A stretch of 64,000 nucleotides of DNA. Source: Closterium sp. NIES-65 (taxonomy: Eukaryota; Streptophyta; Zygnematophyceae; Desmidiales; Closteriaceae). The notes beneath the pieces were generated by a model. It saw nothing but the letters and a program-made list of their open reading frames with translations, searched no databases and was not told where the DNA came from. The stretch covers positions 62,001-126,000 of the forward strand of contig CANXME010001993.1 in assembly GCA_948144175.1 (NCBI GenBank), written 5' to 3'. Both the position numbers and the translations under genes were made by a program. Positions 1-11,571 of the stretch are shown in pieces; position 1 is the first letter of the stretch; each line of letters begins with the position of its first letter.

Positions 1-3000
1 TCCCGACACAAGGCCAGCATGGCCTTGTTGTCTACGTACAGAACTGGAGGAGAACTAGGCGGCTCTCCTAGGTCAGTCAGCAGGTAGGTGAGCCAGCGTA
101 GCTCCTGTGCAGCCATGGCCCCCGCGTAGATCTCAGCCTCACAGCTGGAGCCGAGAAAAGAAGACGAGCAGGTAGACCGCAACGAAACAAAGCCGGAGCC
201 AAGGCTGAAGGTGTAACCCTGTGACGACCGCTGCGTAGCCTGGTCGTCAGCCCAAGAAGCGTCAGCGTGACCCGTGAGGACCACTCGACGTCGCCCTCCA
301 AGCACTAGCCCCATGCCCGGCGTACTGCACAAGTAGCGCAACACCCTCTTTGCTGCAGCCATGTGCTCTGGTTGGTGTCTCCCAGGAGCAACATAGCGTG
401 CCAAGATGCTTAGAGGGTATGCTAGGTCAGGTTGTGTGCAGGTCATCAGGTACATGAGGCAGCCAACAAGCTCTGGGTACGGGCCACTCGGCTCTACAGA
501 CTCATATGAAGGCAGAGCTGAGAGCGAGTGGCGAGTAGACAGAGGAGTGGCCTGAGGCGAGGAGTACGTGAAGTCGAAGCGCTGAAGGACCTGTTGCACC
601 ATGTGTGACTGACTCAGGGTAATGGTGCGCTGTGCTCTGCCCCGGGTGATCTGCAAGCCAAGGTAGCTGCGCAGTTCACCCAGGTCTGTGCACGTGTGTC
701 TCTTCTGTAGCTCGGACTTCACGTGGGCGAGTCTAGCAATGTCAGTTGTGGCAAAGACCAAGTCATCGACGTACACGAGGATGTAGAACGGCGGCAAAGA
801 GGTGTCGTTGCGCAGAAACAGCGACGGGTCGGCAGTAGAAGGAGCAAACCCAAGAGCCGCAAGTGTAGTCCTCAGTGTGTCGTGCCACTCACGCGGTGCC
901 TGGCGGAGACCGTAGACTGGCCGCCGGAGGCTCCACTGGGTACCAGAAGGAAACGACCCAGTGAAGCCAGGTGGGCGGCGCAGCCAGATCTCCTCGTGCA
1001 GGCTGCCCTGCAGGAAAGCTGTGCTGAAGTCAAGAGAGTGAAGCTCGTAGTCGCGCTGAGCAGCTATGTGCAGCAGCACCCAAAGAGTGGTCATCTTAGC
1101 GGTGGGAGAGAAGGTTTGAAAGTAGTCAGCTCCCTGCCGCTGACTGAGCCACGTAACGTGCCTTGAAGACAAGCGGAGAACACGGCAGCCGTTTCACCCT
1201 GAAAATCCACATGCCACTGACGATGTTCGCCCCAGGTGGGGGAACCTCGTCGACGTAGGTGCCTGTGGACTTCTAGGAAGCCATCTCTGCGTCCATGGCT
1301 GATTGCCACTGTGAGGAGTAGGGACCCTCGATCACCTCAGCGTACGATCGAGGAGTCGGGATGTCTGGTGCATCCGGGTCTCCCTCAGGGGCAATCAGCG
1401 TGGACACGAGGTGAGGCAAAGCAGCAGCAAAACACTGGAACTCCTCCTGCTTGTCCTCAAGGACGTCCGTGCTAAGAGCACACTCACCCCTGACGGACGG
1501 AGGACAGACAAACGCAGACTCAGCAACAAGACTAGCGGTGTAGTCTAGACGACAGCGCGCAAAAAATTCGACAAGCTCGGCAACTAAGGCAGACGCAGCA
1601 GTGGACTCAAAGGAAGGGTCAGTGACAACAGCAGCGAGAAGACGCGTGACAGTAGGAATGTCAGCACGAAGAGAGTCAGACTCCGGGTCAGCAAGAACAG
1701 GAAGAGAGGACTCTGGAGGAGACGGCAACGGGACACGCAGAGGACCAGTGGAAGGACGCAGTGCCATCTGGTGTGTGCCTGGGACCGTAGGAGGACGCGG
1801 ACGCGGAGCACGACGACAAGTGCGAGCAGCACGAACAGGCGATGCAGGACGAGACGCAGGCTCACGACGCTCAGCAAGACCTCTAGTAGGACCAGTGTTG
1901 GGAGAAGGAGCGGGAAAGGGGGCGGCGGGCTGTAACTTTGACTACGACTGGACAGGCTGTGGACACTCTAAGGGAGGAGCAGGACCAGTAGAAGGCGGGA
2001 GACCACGAACCTGCTCAAGGAGCGGAACGAAGTAAGGCCGCGGCCGCGCAGCGCTCCCAAAAACAGCATGGACAGCATTAGTACCCCCAGCGGCAGCACC
2101 AGCGCTAGCAGCACCTCCAACTCCAGTAGCGCCAACTCCAGCACCCTCAGAAGCACCTGCGCCAACACCCCCAGCAGCTCCAGCTCCAGCAGCTTTAGTC
2201 CCCCCAGCAGTACCAGCAGCTCCAGAACCTCCAGCAGCATCCACTCCAGTAGCCCCAGCAGCACCTCCAGTCCCAGCAGCCCCAGTACCGCCGGTACGAG
2301 CACCTCTAGGACCAGTGGCTCCAGTACCTTCAGCGCCGACCCCAGGGTCAGCAGCAATAGTAGCACCTCCAGCTCCAGCAGCACGGCTCCCGCGCTGGGC
2401 AAACCACTCGCGCAGCTCGTGTGGAGAGGGTAGCTCCCGCCGAGACGATGCACCCAAAGGGCCCCCAGACCCAGCACCGCCAGAGGCCACACGAGCAGAC
2501 CCAGCACCCCCAGGCTCCGCACCCCCAGGCTCAGCACCCCCAGGCTCCGCACCCCCAGGCTCCGCACCCCCAAGCTCCGCACCCCCACGCTCAGCACCCC
2601 CAAGCTCAGCACCCCCAGGCTCAGCACCCCTAGCAGCACCAGAGTCAACAGCTACCTCGACAGGCTTGACTGCGTCTACCTGGGACACACCTGACGGGGC
2701 AGGACCCTGAGCGGGGAGAGGGTTTACCTGGGGGGGACCTGGCGCAAGGAAGAGCAGCGGCGGGGGAAGGGGCGCAGTGTGGTAGGGGAAGAGACGGTAG
2801 TAAGGCACCGACTCGTCAAAGGTGACGTCCTGGGAGGACAGAACACGGCGCGAGGTGGGGTGGTAAAACTGCCAACGAGGCGCGTCAGGGGGGAAGCCAA
2901 GGAAGACGCAGGGAACAGCACGGGGGGACAGCTTGTCCGCAGACAAGTCATGGACAAACGCCCGAGATCCCCAGACCTGAAACGCAGACGCATCGCCAAC

Positions 3001-6000
3001 CTTCCCCGTCCACCGCACGGTGGGGGAGGTCTCTGGCAAGGAGACCCGGGGCTGAAGGTTGAGCTGATGCGCTGCGTACTGAACCACAAACGGCCACAGA
3101 AAATGGGGAGCAGCCACATGGATCATGGACGTACGAGCGACGTCCATGACCATGCCAATGCGGCGCTCAGCAATCCCATTTTTCTGTGGAGAGGCCGGAA
3201 GCGTGAAGGTCTGGCGGATGCCCTGTGCACGACAGAAGGCTCGTAGAAGGTTAGAGGAAAACTCACCTCCTCTGTTGTAGTGCAGACAGAGGACAAGAAA
3301 GTCCAAGCCGAAACTCTCTCTGAGCTAGAGACGAGCTGCGCGGATCCAGTCGATCAACACCTCAGTGACCTCATCCTTGCTCCGCAAGGGGAAGACTCTG
3401 GTGTAACGCAAATAGTCGTCAACCACCAGCAGGAAGTAACGCTCGTGACCCTGTCCACGGACGCGGGCTGGGCCCCACACGTCCATGTGAAGCGTCTGCA
3501 GCGGAGCCTCTGCAAGAGGAAACTCCAAGGAGTGAGGAGCGGCGCGCTACCGCCCCTCGACGCAAGGAACGCGGCGCGCTGCCGCCCCTCGACGCAGGGA
3601 ACGCAGGTGGGGGCAGGCTCCGGAGGAAGAGAAGGGAGGGACCGGGGAGACCCGAGACAAGGAAACGAGAGGCCATGACTCGGAGACGAGGCAGGGAGGG
3701 GTGACCAAGGCGGTGGTGCCAGAGGAGAGTCTGGTGAGTCACGAGACGACACGAGCAGGGGGCAGACTCAGGGCCAGACCTGGACGCTGCAGCAAACACC
3801 TGACTCGACGCAGCTACCTGAGGAGACTTAGTAGTCAGTGTGTACAGGCTCGACCCCGGCTGACGGGTAAACGTGGCCAAGTGTCGGCCCGTCCGAGCAC
3901 ATGTACAGTGGGTCACTCGCCGACGCGCAGGAGTGAACTGGTCAACCCCTTCCATCCTGTAGGTCAGCACCACTCACCAAGTTCGTGGGGAACGAGGGGA
4001 GGTAAAGACCTGACAAGGAGCCAGAAGGGGCCACCGGACACGTTAAGACAGTGGAGAAGTGCTCAAGGACAGGACCCCCAGAGGGGTCTGCTAGGGAGAC
4101 TGCAACCGGCCAACTGAGCGGCGTTAGTGTGGTGCGGTCTCGAAAGAAGGAGCAGGAAGCACCCGAGTCAAGGGTGAAGGTGTGTAAAACCTGAGCCGAC
4201 GCGGTACCTGAGAGAGCAGACTCACCATTACCTGGGGCAGCAGACTCACCAGCACTTGGAGTAGTAGACGCACTAGCACCTAGAGCAGTAGCCTCACCAG
4301 CACCTAGAGCAGCAGCCTCAATGCCCGGGTCAGGCGGAACACACAGGTAACAGTCTCCCACATCACTAGCAGGCAATGCATACATAGAAGTGAGGATAGC
4401 ATCATAGTCAAGAGCATAGATATCTACCCTCTGCCTAAGCAGCTCCACCCAGTCGGGGAGCTCAGCGGCGTCGCCAAACTCCGTACGCCAGGCGTCGCTC
4501 AGACGGCCGAAGCAGCGGGACTCTGTGTGAACAAACGTCCCGCAAGGCTGACCAGTCCGAGCACCAGTGCGAATGAGGTACGGACAGCGAGCAGTACTCC
4601 GTGACCCTCCACGCTGAGCGTACCACTCACGAAGCTGTTGGGGCAAAAGGACCGCGCGCGGACTACGCTGCAGCTGCACCTGGCCACTACAAGCAGCTCC
4701 TGAACTACTCACGCCAGAAAGACTCTCACGACGGCCACCCCAACAACCCCAAGTAGCGTACCACTCACGAAGTTGTTGGAGTGTGAGGGACTCACGCGGA
4801 CGTCGCTAGAGCTGCATCCGGCCACCGCCTGGGGCAGCAGGAGCAGTGGTAGCCGCAGTGGCAGCAGAAGCAGCAGTAGCAGTTCGGCCGCCCCTACAAC
4901 CCCAACTAGTGTACCACTCACGAAGCTGATGGGGGGCGAGGGACTCACGCGGACGGCGTTGGAGCTGCATCTGGCCACGCCAGGAGCAGCAGTGTCAGTA
5001 GAAAGAGCAGTAGTAGCAAGAGCAGCAGTAATAGCAGTAACAACAGAGCTCACCAGTGGCAAGAAGGGCAGGAGCACGACAGCGGCAATGGTGAGGTCGC
5101 TACCACCGCAAGGCGAGGTAGGAACAGGGCTGCAACAGCGATGGCAGTGGCTCGGCAGTGGCAGTGGCGGCTCGACGGCGGCCTCGGCGGCTCGGCGGCT
5201 TGGCGGCTCGGCTGCAGGCGGCTTGGCTGCTCGGCAACTCGGCGGCTCGGCGGCTCGGCTGCTCGGCGGCTCGGCGGTTCGGCGGCTCGGCGGCTTGGCT
5301 GCTCGGCGGCTTGGCGGCTCGGTGGCTTGGCTGCTCGGCTGCTCGGCTGCTCGGCTGCTCGGCTGCTCGGCTTCTCGGCGGCTCGGCAGTGAAGGGGCCA
5401 GGGAGGGGCCGAAAGGGTGGGGGGGGGCGGCGACGAGGCCGCAAGGGGCGGCGACGGGGTCGTTAAGGGCGGCGACAAGGCAGCTAGAGGGTGGCGACGG
5501 GGCCGGGAAGGGCGGCGACATGGGCCGCTAGGGGCGGCGACGGGGCCGCGAAGGGCGGCGACGGAGCCGTGAGGGGCGGCGACGGGGCCGCGAGGGGCGG
5601 CAACGGGGCCGCGAAGGGGCCGCGAGGGGCTTGGAAGGGCGGCGACGGGGCCGCTAGGGGCGGCGACGGGGCCAGGAAGGGGCCTCGAGGGGCCTAGAAG
5701 GGCGGCGACGGGGCCGCTAGGGGTGGCGACGGGGCCGCTAAGGGTGGCGCGATGGGCCGTGAGAGGGGCCTCTAGGAGGGCTCGACAAGAGGGCGGCCCA
5801 CGGAGCGCGCCTCGGGCAGGGGCGACTCGCGCTCCGGGAAGAAAAAAAAGTCGATTTTCAGTGGTGGGCCCTAGGAAGTTCCCACTAGGGAACTTGCTCT
5901 ATACCATGTGAGAATTGAGGAATGAATGAACTATGAAAGAGGTGGGTACAAGTAGGAAAACCTAGAAATGTTGTACCCCATATTGTCTACCCCACTACAC

Positions 6001-6032
6001 CCTACACAGACTATAGCATATTAGTTTGACAT
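1..6032 (-). mobile_element. Ty1/copia LTR retrotransposon, element 1 (fossil, 3' end outside window)
   Basis: Minus-strand copia element in the order RNase H and reverse transcriptase (about 1-1300), serine/alanine-rich spacer with GAEPGG-type repeats (about 1950-2700), integrase core (about 2700-3530), GAG-pre-integrase zinc-finger region (about 3530-3970) and DSGAS-type aspartic protease (about 3950-4300). Upstream lie a GC-rich tandem-repeat leader (about 4720-5870), a degenerate initiator-tRNA-Met primer site (about 5895-5906) and the 5' LTR. The order RT after integrase is diagnostic of copia. The 3' LTR lies beyond the window start. The coding region is broken at several points (roughly five or more), so I read it as a dead copy. 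Low-complexity repeats fill the place where gag sits in element 3. Age cannot be taken from LTR pairs because only one LTR is in view. Confidence 0.9.
5907..6032 (-). repeat. 5' LTR of copia element 1
   Basis: A 126-bp terminal repeat bounded by TG on the low side and TTTGACA on the high side. It abuts the primer-binding site (complement of TGGTATCAGAGC, with changes). It shares the GTACAAGTAGG / TGTACCCCATAT core with the LTRs at 10326 and 61855, which puts those elements in one lineage. Confidence 0.75.
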
Positions 6033-7121
6033 GCGGGCCATTTATGGGTCCCTCGCGCGTCCCTCGGCCCTCTGCTCTCCCTGCCGCGCTTCAACAAAGA
6101 ATATGGGCCAAAAGCAACAAATGCACAATGCAAATTGCGGCAGAACGCATTAAGTACCTGGTTTAAACACTTTTAGGTTTACCATGCACATTGCTTTGCG
6201 ACAGGTTCCTAACTTGGGTTTGTTTAGGGTTACTTTATGCAATCTTCGCGATAGTAATGTTTAGGGTTTGTTCAAACTTGGATCGATATGCGGCAATCTC
6301 CTTGAGCGGCGGCACTCGCCTTGCATGGCTTCAAGCGCCACGGCGTTGACCATCGCGACAGTCGTCGCGACAACGACGACGAGCCACCATGCCAGTGCCA
6401 GCGCGCACAGGCGCTCACACTCACGTGCCATCGACGCCGCCACCCGCACCACTCTGAGTAGCCGGGCACAGCTGCACCAACTCTGACGCGAGAAGGCGAC
6501 TAAGCCGCGGCACTACGGGTGGCCATTCCTGATTTCCGACCTACTAGAGTCGTCACACAGAACGCCACGTCGTTCGTACGCGGGTATATTTGTTCGTTGG
6601 TGGTCAGGAACGGTTTTCACCCACAAGTAGAATTTTCATCTACAGTCCTCTTGTGCGCAGCCCACAGTGTACAGTAAGGGGCTTGATCCACATCACTGAA
6701 GAGCGAATCAGGGAAACAACCAATCGGAATTGTGAGTCAGATCACATGTGAGACGTGGAATAAGTGTGAGAAATGTGAGTATTCTAGCGGGCCCACGTCA
6801 GCATTTTCGGGATCTAGTGCCACGTCAAATGTATTGTACCCCTCTCTTGCAATGGAGCGGGCCTGGAAGACTTCAAAGTGAGAGTTGACCAAGGCTAAAT
6901 CAGGCGCCGTTTTGTTTCTCTCGTTCAGGTCATCGCAACCAGATAGGCGCCAAACATGTGGTCTACGATCACCCATGTTCTGGTGTGTTGCCGAATGATA
7001 TTTTTCCACCTGGCAGATGCACAGGTGAACAGGTGACAAGCCTTTTCGCCAACCGAAGGATGAGGTTACAGAACAAGCTAATTCATCTCAACGGATGATT
7101 TTTGCTGCCCTCTGCACCACT
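6033..7121. other. No gene recognised
   Basis: About 1.1 kb between two LTR elements. I see only short open frames with no recognisable domain, no clear splice-linked exons and no terminal repeats. The composition is mixed. It may be old intergenic DNA or an unrecognised repeat. Confidence 0.4.
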
Positions 7122-8333
7122 CTAAACACCTAGCCTTCCTTGGGAACTATGACGTCGATCGACGTTCTGGCTGGCAAACTGAGGGGTTGACATGCAGAGG
7201 GGAGCGACGTCGACCGGTGTCTCCCAAATCTGTTGAGGTTTCCGTGATAATACAGGTCTCCCAAATCTGTCCCAGAGCAGGACAGAGCGCGCAAGGGCGC
7301 GGGTAGAGCAGAGCGCACGAGAGCGCGGGCAGCAGCAGAGCGCACGAGGGCGCGGGCAGAGCAAAGCGCATGAGGGCGCGGGTGAGACAGAGCGCACAAG
7401 GGTGCGGGCAGAGCAGAGCGCACGAGGGCGCGGGTGAGACAGGGTGGCTGCACAGGGTCCAGGAGCAGCGTCGCGGGCAGCTGCAGGGTCGGCTGCTGCA
7501 GGGGCGGCTGTTCCAGGGGCCAGGGGCGGCTGCTACAAGGGCGGCTGCTCCAGGGGCCAGGCGCGGCTGCTCCAGGGGCGGCTGCTCCAGGGGCCAGGGG
7601 CGGCTGCTGCAGTGGCGGCTGCTCCAGGGGCCAGGGGCGGCTGCTGCAGGGGCGGCTGCTACAGGGGCTAGGGGCGGCTGCTGCAGGGGCGGCTGGTCCA
7701 CGGGCCAGGGGTGGCTGTTGCACGACCAGGGACGGCGCCCAGGGGCGCCGCGACGAGCAGGGGCAACGCCGCGCGGGTCCCGCAGGGGCGTCGCGACGAG
7801 CAGGGCGACGCCGCGCGAGTCCCGCAGGGGCGTCGCGACGAGCAGGGCGACGCCGCGCGGGTCCCGCAGGGACGTCGCGACGAGCAGGAGCGGCGATGCA
7901 CGGGTCCCGCAGGGGCGTCGCGACGAGTAGGAGCGACGACGCACGGGTCTGCAGGGGCGTCGCGATGAGCAGAAGCGGCGCCTCGCAGGGCGCCGCGATG
8001 GGCAGTGAAACCGCCACGCGCCCCGAGCACGCGGCGGGCAGAAAAAGCCGCCACGCGCTAACACGTTACGCACCACAGGGCGCGCGACAGACAGAACGAT
8101 AGCAGAAGCAGTTGGTGGGCCCGTTAAGGGAAGCGGCAGGAACGTCCTCGCTCTAGATACCATGTCAGAATCAAGAAGAGTAGGGCCTAGGCTCAGTAGC
8201 CTAGGCCACACGAGTACTAGGAGGTTGTGCCCTAGGGCTAGCGAGAATGTTGACAGAACAGAAATGAATCAAGAAAAGATGATTGCACTAGCAGGCAGGT
8301 TGGTACAAATAGGAAACCCTAAAGGGTTGTACT

Positions 8334-8509
8334 TGTCAGAATGTTATTCTCTAGCCTGTAGTGGGGTGCTCTATAGCGAGTACAACCCATCTAGGGTTTG
8401 CTATATGTATCCTCATTGCTGCTAGTGAACCTCCTTCTTTGCCTAAACTTCTCTTGCCTAGCTAGGGCTTACCTAGCTATGGCTCCTTCTTGTGCCTACT
8501 ACTCTAACA
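8334..8509 (+). repeat. 5' LTR of the nested TRIM-like element
   Basis: Starts TGTCAGAATG and ends CTCTAACA. It is nearly identical to 9692-9867 and is preceded by the GTACT target duplicate. Confidence 0.9.
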
Positions 8510-9691
8510 TGGTTTCAGAGCACTCACGCTCCCGGCATGTGTGCCCTACTGCTGCTTCCGCTGCCCTACTCTGTGTCGCGCGCCCCGTGGTGCGCGACCT
8601 CCAATTTTTCATCCCGCCGCGCGCCCCGAGCGCGCGGCGGTTTTCTGCCCGCCATGCGGCTGCCGTAGGGGAGCCCACGCGCGCCCCGCTCGTCCGTCGC
8701 GGCGCCCTGGGGAGCACGCGCGGCCCCCACCCTGCACGTCGCGACGCCCTGGGGAGCCCGCGAGCGCCCCGCCCGTCCCTCGCGACGCCCTGGGGAGCCC
8801 GCGAGCGCCCCGCCCGCCCGTCGCGGCGCACTGGGGGGCCCGCGAGCGCCCCGCCCGTTCGTCGCGACGTCCTAGGGAGCCCGCGCGCGCCCCGTCAGTT
8901 CGTCGCGGCGCCCTCGGGAGCCTGCGCGCGCCCCGTCAGGCCGTCGCGGCGCCCTGGGGAGCCGCGCTCGCGTCCCCCCCGCCCGTCCGTCGCGGCGCCC
9001 TGGGGAGCAGCGCGCGCCACCCCCCTTCACCCGCCCAGCCCGTCCGTTCTGGCGCCCTGGGGGTCGCGCGCTGTCCCCCCCTCACCATCCCCCGCGCTCC
9101 TGCTCCTATCCCACCCGTTTTAGGGTTTTGGGGGTGAGGAGTGTAGGGGTGATGGTTGTGGGGGTGTCAGTTGTGCGTGCCGTCCCCTTCTCCTCCTCCT
9201 CCTTCGTCTCCCACTGCTGCAGCTGTCGCTGAGGGGGGTGGATGTGTGGGAGTCTGGGGTTTAGGGTTTAAGGGGGGTGCTGTGGGAGTGGAGCTAGGGT
9301 TTGAGCACTGGGTGTGTGAGAGGGGCGTGGGGCAGCTGGGGGAGGTTGCGTGGAGGCAGCAGTCTTGTCGCCAGCAGCACCAGCAGTCCGGAGGCTACAA
9401 TCTCCAGTAGTCGCCAGTCGCCTGTGGGTCAGTTGCTCCGGTCTGGAGGCTGCAATCTCCGCGGAGCCAGTTACTCCTGTAGTCCGGGCCTTTGCTTCGG
9501 TAGCCACTGAGCCAGCAGCTCATGTGTGTCTGCAGCTTCAGCAGTCGCCTCCCATCTTCTCTCCCCCACAATCTCTCCTCCTCCTCACTTGCCCTCTGTG
9601 ATTAGCTCTAGCTTTGCTTACCTTTGTGAACTCCTGCTCTATACCTGCTTGCTCATTGTACTGATTACACCCCACTTTGGCTATGGGGGTG

Positions 9692-9867
9692 TGTTAGAAT
9701 GTTATTCTCTAGCCTGTAATGGGGTGCTCTATAGCGAGTACAACCCATCTAGGGTTTGCTATATGTATCCTCATTGCTGCTAGTGAACCTCCTTCTTTGC
9801 CTAAACTTCTCTTGCCTAGCTAGGGCTTACCTAGCTATGGCTCCTTCTTGTGCCTACTACTCTAACA
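9692..9867 (+). repeat. 3' LTR of the nested TRIM-like element
   Basis: Starts TGTTAGAATG and ends CTCTAACA. It is followed by the second GTACT target duplicate. Confidence 0.9.
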
Positions 9868-9920
9868 GTACTTACTATTGAGTACCCCACTGCAGGCTAG
9901 ACAAAGAACATATTCTGACA

Positions 9921-10325
9921 GGGTTTCCCGTGCACGAGTAATAATTTTTATTATCACGCACAAGATGTGTTCCCCGTGCGGGAGAACTATTTTTTCCTGA
10001 CGCGCGATAGGCATTTTCATAACGAGGAAAAGGTGTTTTTCTCCTCGTGCATGAGATGTATTTCCTCCTGCACCACTATGATAGGTTTCGGAACACGAAA
10101 GTATCAATGTTGAATACTCCTTCGCCATGTGCAACGTGATTTTTTATGACAAAAAAAAAGTCATTTCAATCCTCGCGCAACAATATGTCTTTCCCCATCC
10201 ACGTCTAACATACGATTCTCAATATAAAAATACCATGGGTGGTTGCTTCGTCACACCCAAAGCGCATTTCCATGATGATGAAATGTAAAATTAATCATCG
10301 CGCACAAGTTTTGACACAGTCAAAC
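9921..10325. other. AT-rich spacer, nothing recognised
   Basis: About 400 bp of AT-rich sequence between two LTR elements, with repeated CGTGCACGAG / CGCGCACAAG-like words. No open frame with a known domain and no terminal repeat was found. Confidence 0.4.
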
Positions 10326-10455
10326 TATCAGAATAACGAACACGAATAAATGAACTAGCAGCAGGATGGGTACAAGTAGGAAACCCTAATTGGGTTGTAC
10401 CCCATATGGGCTACCCCATTACAGCCTGAACAACAAGCAGCATATATGTTTGACA
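10326..10455 (-). repeat. 3' LTR of copia element 2
   Basis: About 130 bp ending GTTTGACA, followed by CACCCCCAT (complement of the polypurine tract). The low end is set by alignment to sister LTRs of 126-133 bp and is approximate. Confidence 0.7.
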
Positions 10456-11436
10456 CACCCCCATAGGCAAAGTGGGGGAGAACAAGAGGTCAAAAGACCA
10501 GTCAAGAAAGGCAAAGCAAGCTCAGGGTGGATCACGAAGTCACAACGCATTCTGAGCACAAGCAAATGGCCACAAGGCCAGTTTACATGCAGAGTTATAT
10601 ATATATATATGTAAATATATAGAGGAGAACAAGCAGGACAGTGATCACAACCTAGCAAGTGTAAGCACGGAGGTATAAGTATATAGATCACAGTACAAGC
10701 AAACTCAAGAAGTGAGCAAGTGAGGCCAAGTAGGTACAAGGCCTAGAACAGTACAGAACCGATGGTCACAAGGCTGAAGTACCTTGGTGAAGATATCAGC
10801 AGTGTTGGCCCCAGATGCCACGTAAGCAAGACAAAGCTGACCATGGTGCTACAACTCTCGAGCAAGGAAGCAGTGCAAAGCGATGTGCTTTGTCCTGTTC
10901 TCCAGTCTGTACTCCTAACACAAGGCAATCATGGCCTTGTTGTCGACGTACAGAACTGGAGGAGAACAAGGCGGCTCTCCCAAGTCGGTCAGCAGGTAGG
11001 TGAGCCAGCATAACTCCTGTGCAGCCATGGCCCCTACATATATCTCAGCCTCACAACTAAACCTGAGAACAGAAGACGAGCGGGTAGACCACAACGAAAC
11101 ATAACCGGAGCCAAGGCTTAAGGTGTAACCCTGTGACGACCACTGCGTAGCCAAGTCGTCAACCCAAGAAGCGTTTGCGTGACCAGTGAGGACAACTGGA
11201 CCCCGTCCTCCAAGCACGAGACTTATGCCCAACGTGCTGCACAAGTAGGGCATCACACTGTTAGCGGCCTTCCAGTGCTCTGGTCGGTGTCTCTCGGGCG
11301 CAACGTAGCGTGGTCAGGTTGAGTGCAGGTCATCAGGTACATGAGGCAACCCACAAGCTCTGGATAGGAGCCCCTCGGCTCTACGGACTCATCCGAAGGC
11401 AGAGCTGAGAGCGAGTGACCCGTAGGCAGAGGAGTG

Positions 11437-11571
11437 TGTCAGAATGTTATAATTGTCTAGCCTGCAGTGGGGTACTCTATAGCGAGTACAACCCAATTAG
11501 GGTTTCCTATATGTATGCCAACTGCTGCTAGTGCAAACCCATCCTCTCTTCTTCATTCCTCATTCTTCACA
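11437..11571 (+). repeat. Solo LTR inserted into copia element 2
   Basis: A 135-bp LTR-like block starting TGTCAGAATG and ending CTTCACA interrupts element 2. It has a 5-bp target duplication GAGTG at 11432-11436 and 11572-11576. Its core (GCGAGTACAACCC, AGGGTTTCCTATATGTAT) is related to the LTR at 8334. A solo LTR normally arises by recombination between the two LTRs of a full insertion. A very small complete element is less likely because no internal domain remains. Confidence 0.85.

Larger units (their letters stand above)
8334..9867 (+). mobile_element. Complete non-autonomous LTR element (large TRIM-like), young
   Basis: Two 176-bp LTRs (8334-8509 and 9692-9867) flank about 1.2 kb. The primer site TGGTTTCAGAGC follows the 5' LTR directly (8510-8521) and a polypurine tract CTATGGGGGTG precedes the 3' LTR (9681-9691). 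A 5-bp target duplication GTACT flanks it at 8329-8333 and 9868-9872. The LTRs differ at about 2 of 176 positions, so the insertion looks recent. The interior is GC-rich tandem repeats (about 8570-9080) with no gag or pol domain, so mobilisation would need proteins from a relative. The LTR is homologous, in reverse orientation, to the LTRs at 33452 and 34749. It sits inside the LTR of another family member. Confidence 0.9.
7122..9920 (-). mobile_element. Non-autonomous copia-related LTR element, 3' end missing, split by a nested element
   Basis: A minus-strand remnant with a GC-rich tandem-repeat interior (about 7260-8040), a primer site resembling the initiator-tRNA-Met complement (about 8149-8162) and a 5' LTR of about 219 bp at 8163-8333 plus 9873-9920. 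The LTR is split by the nested element at 8334-9867. No gag or pol domain is visible in the interior and no 3' LTR is found, so this is a partial fossil. The interior resembles the leader of the full-length copia elements nearby, which suggests a leader-only derivative (inference). The low boundary is approximate. Confidence 0.65.

Noticed and set aside
4709-5521. Serine/arginine-rich protein (PSSRAAEPPSRRA repeats)
   Set aside because: Product of the GC-rich tandem-repeat leader of copia element 1, open in several frames on both strands.
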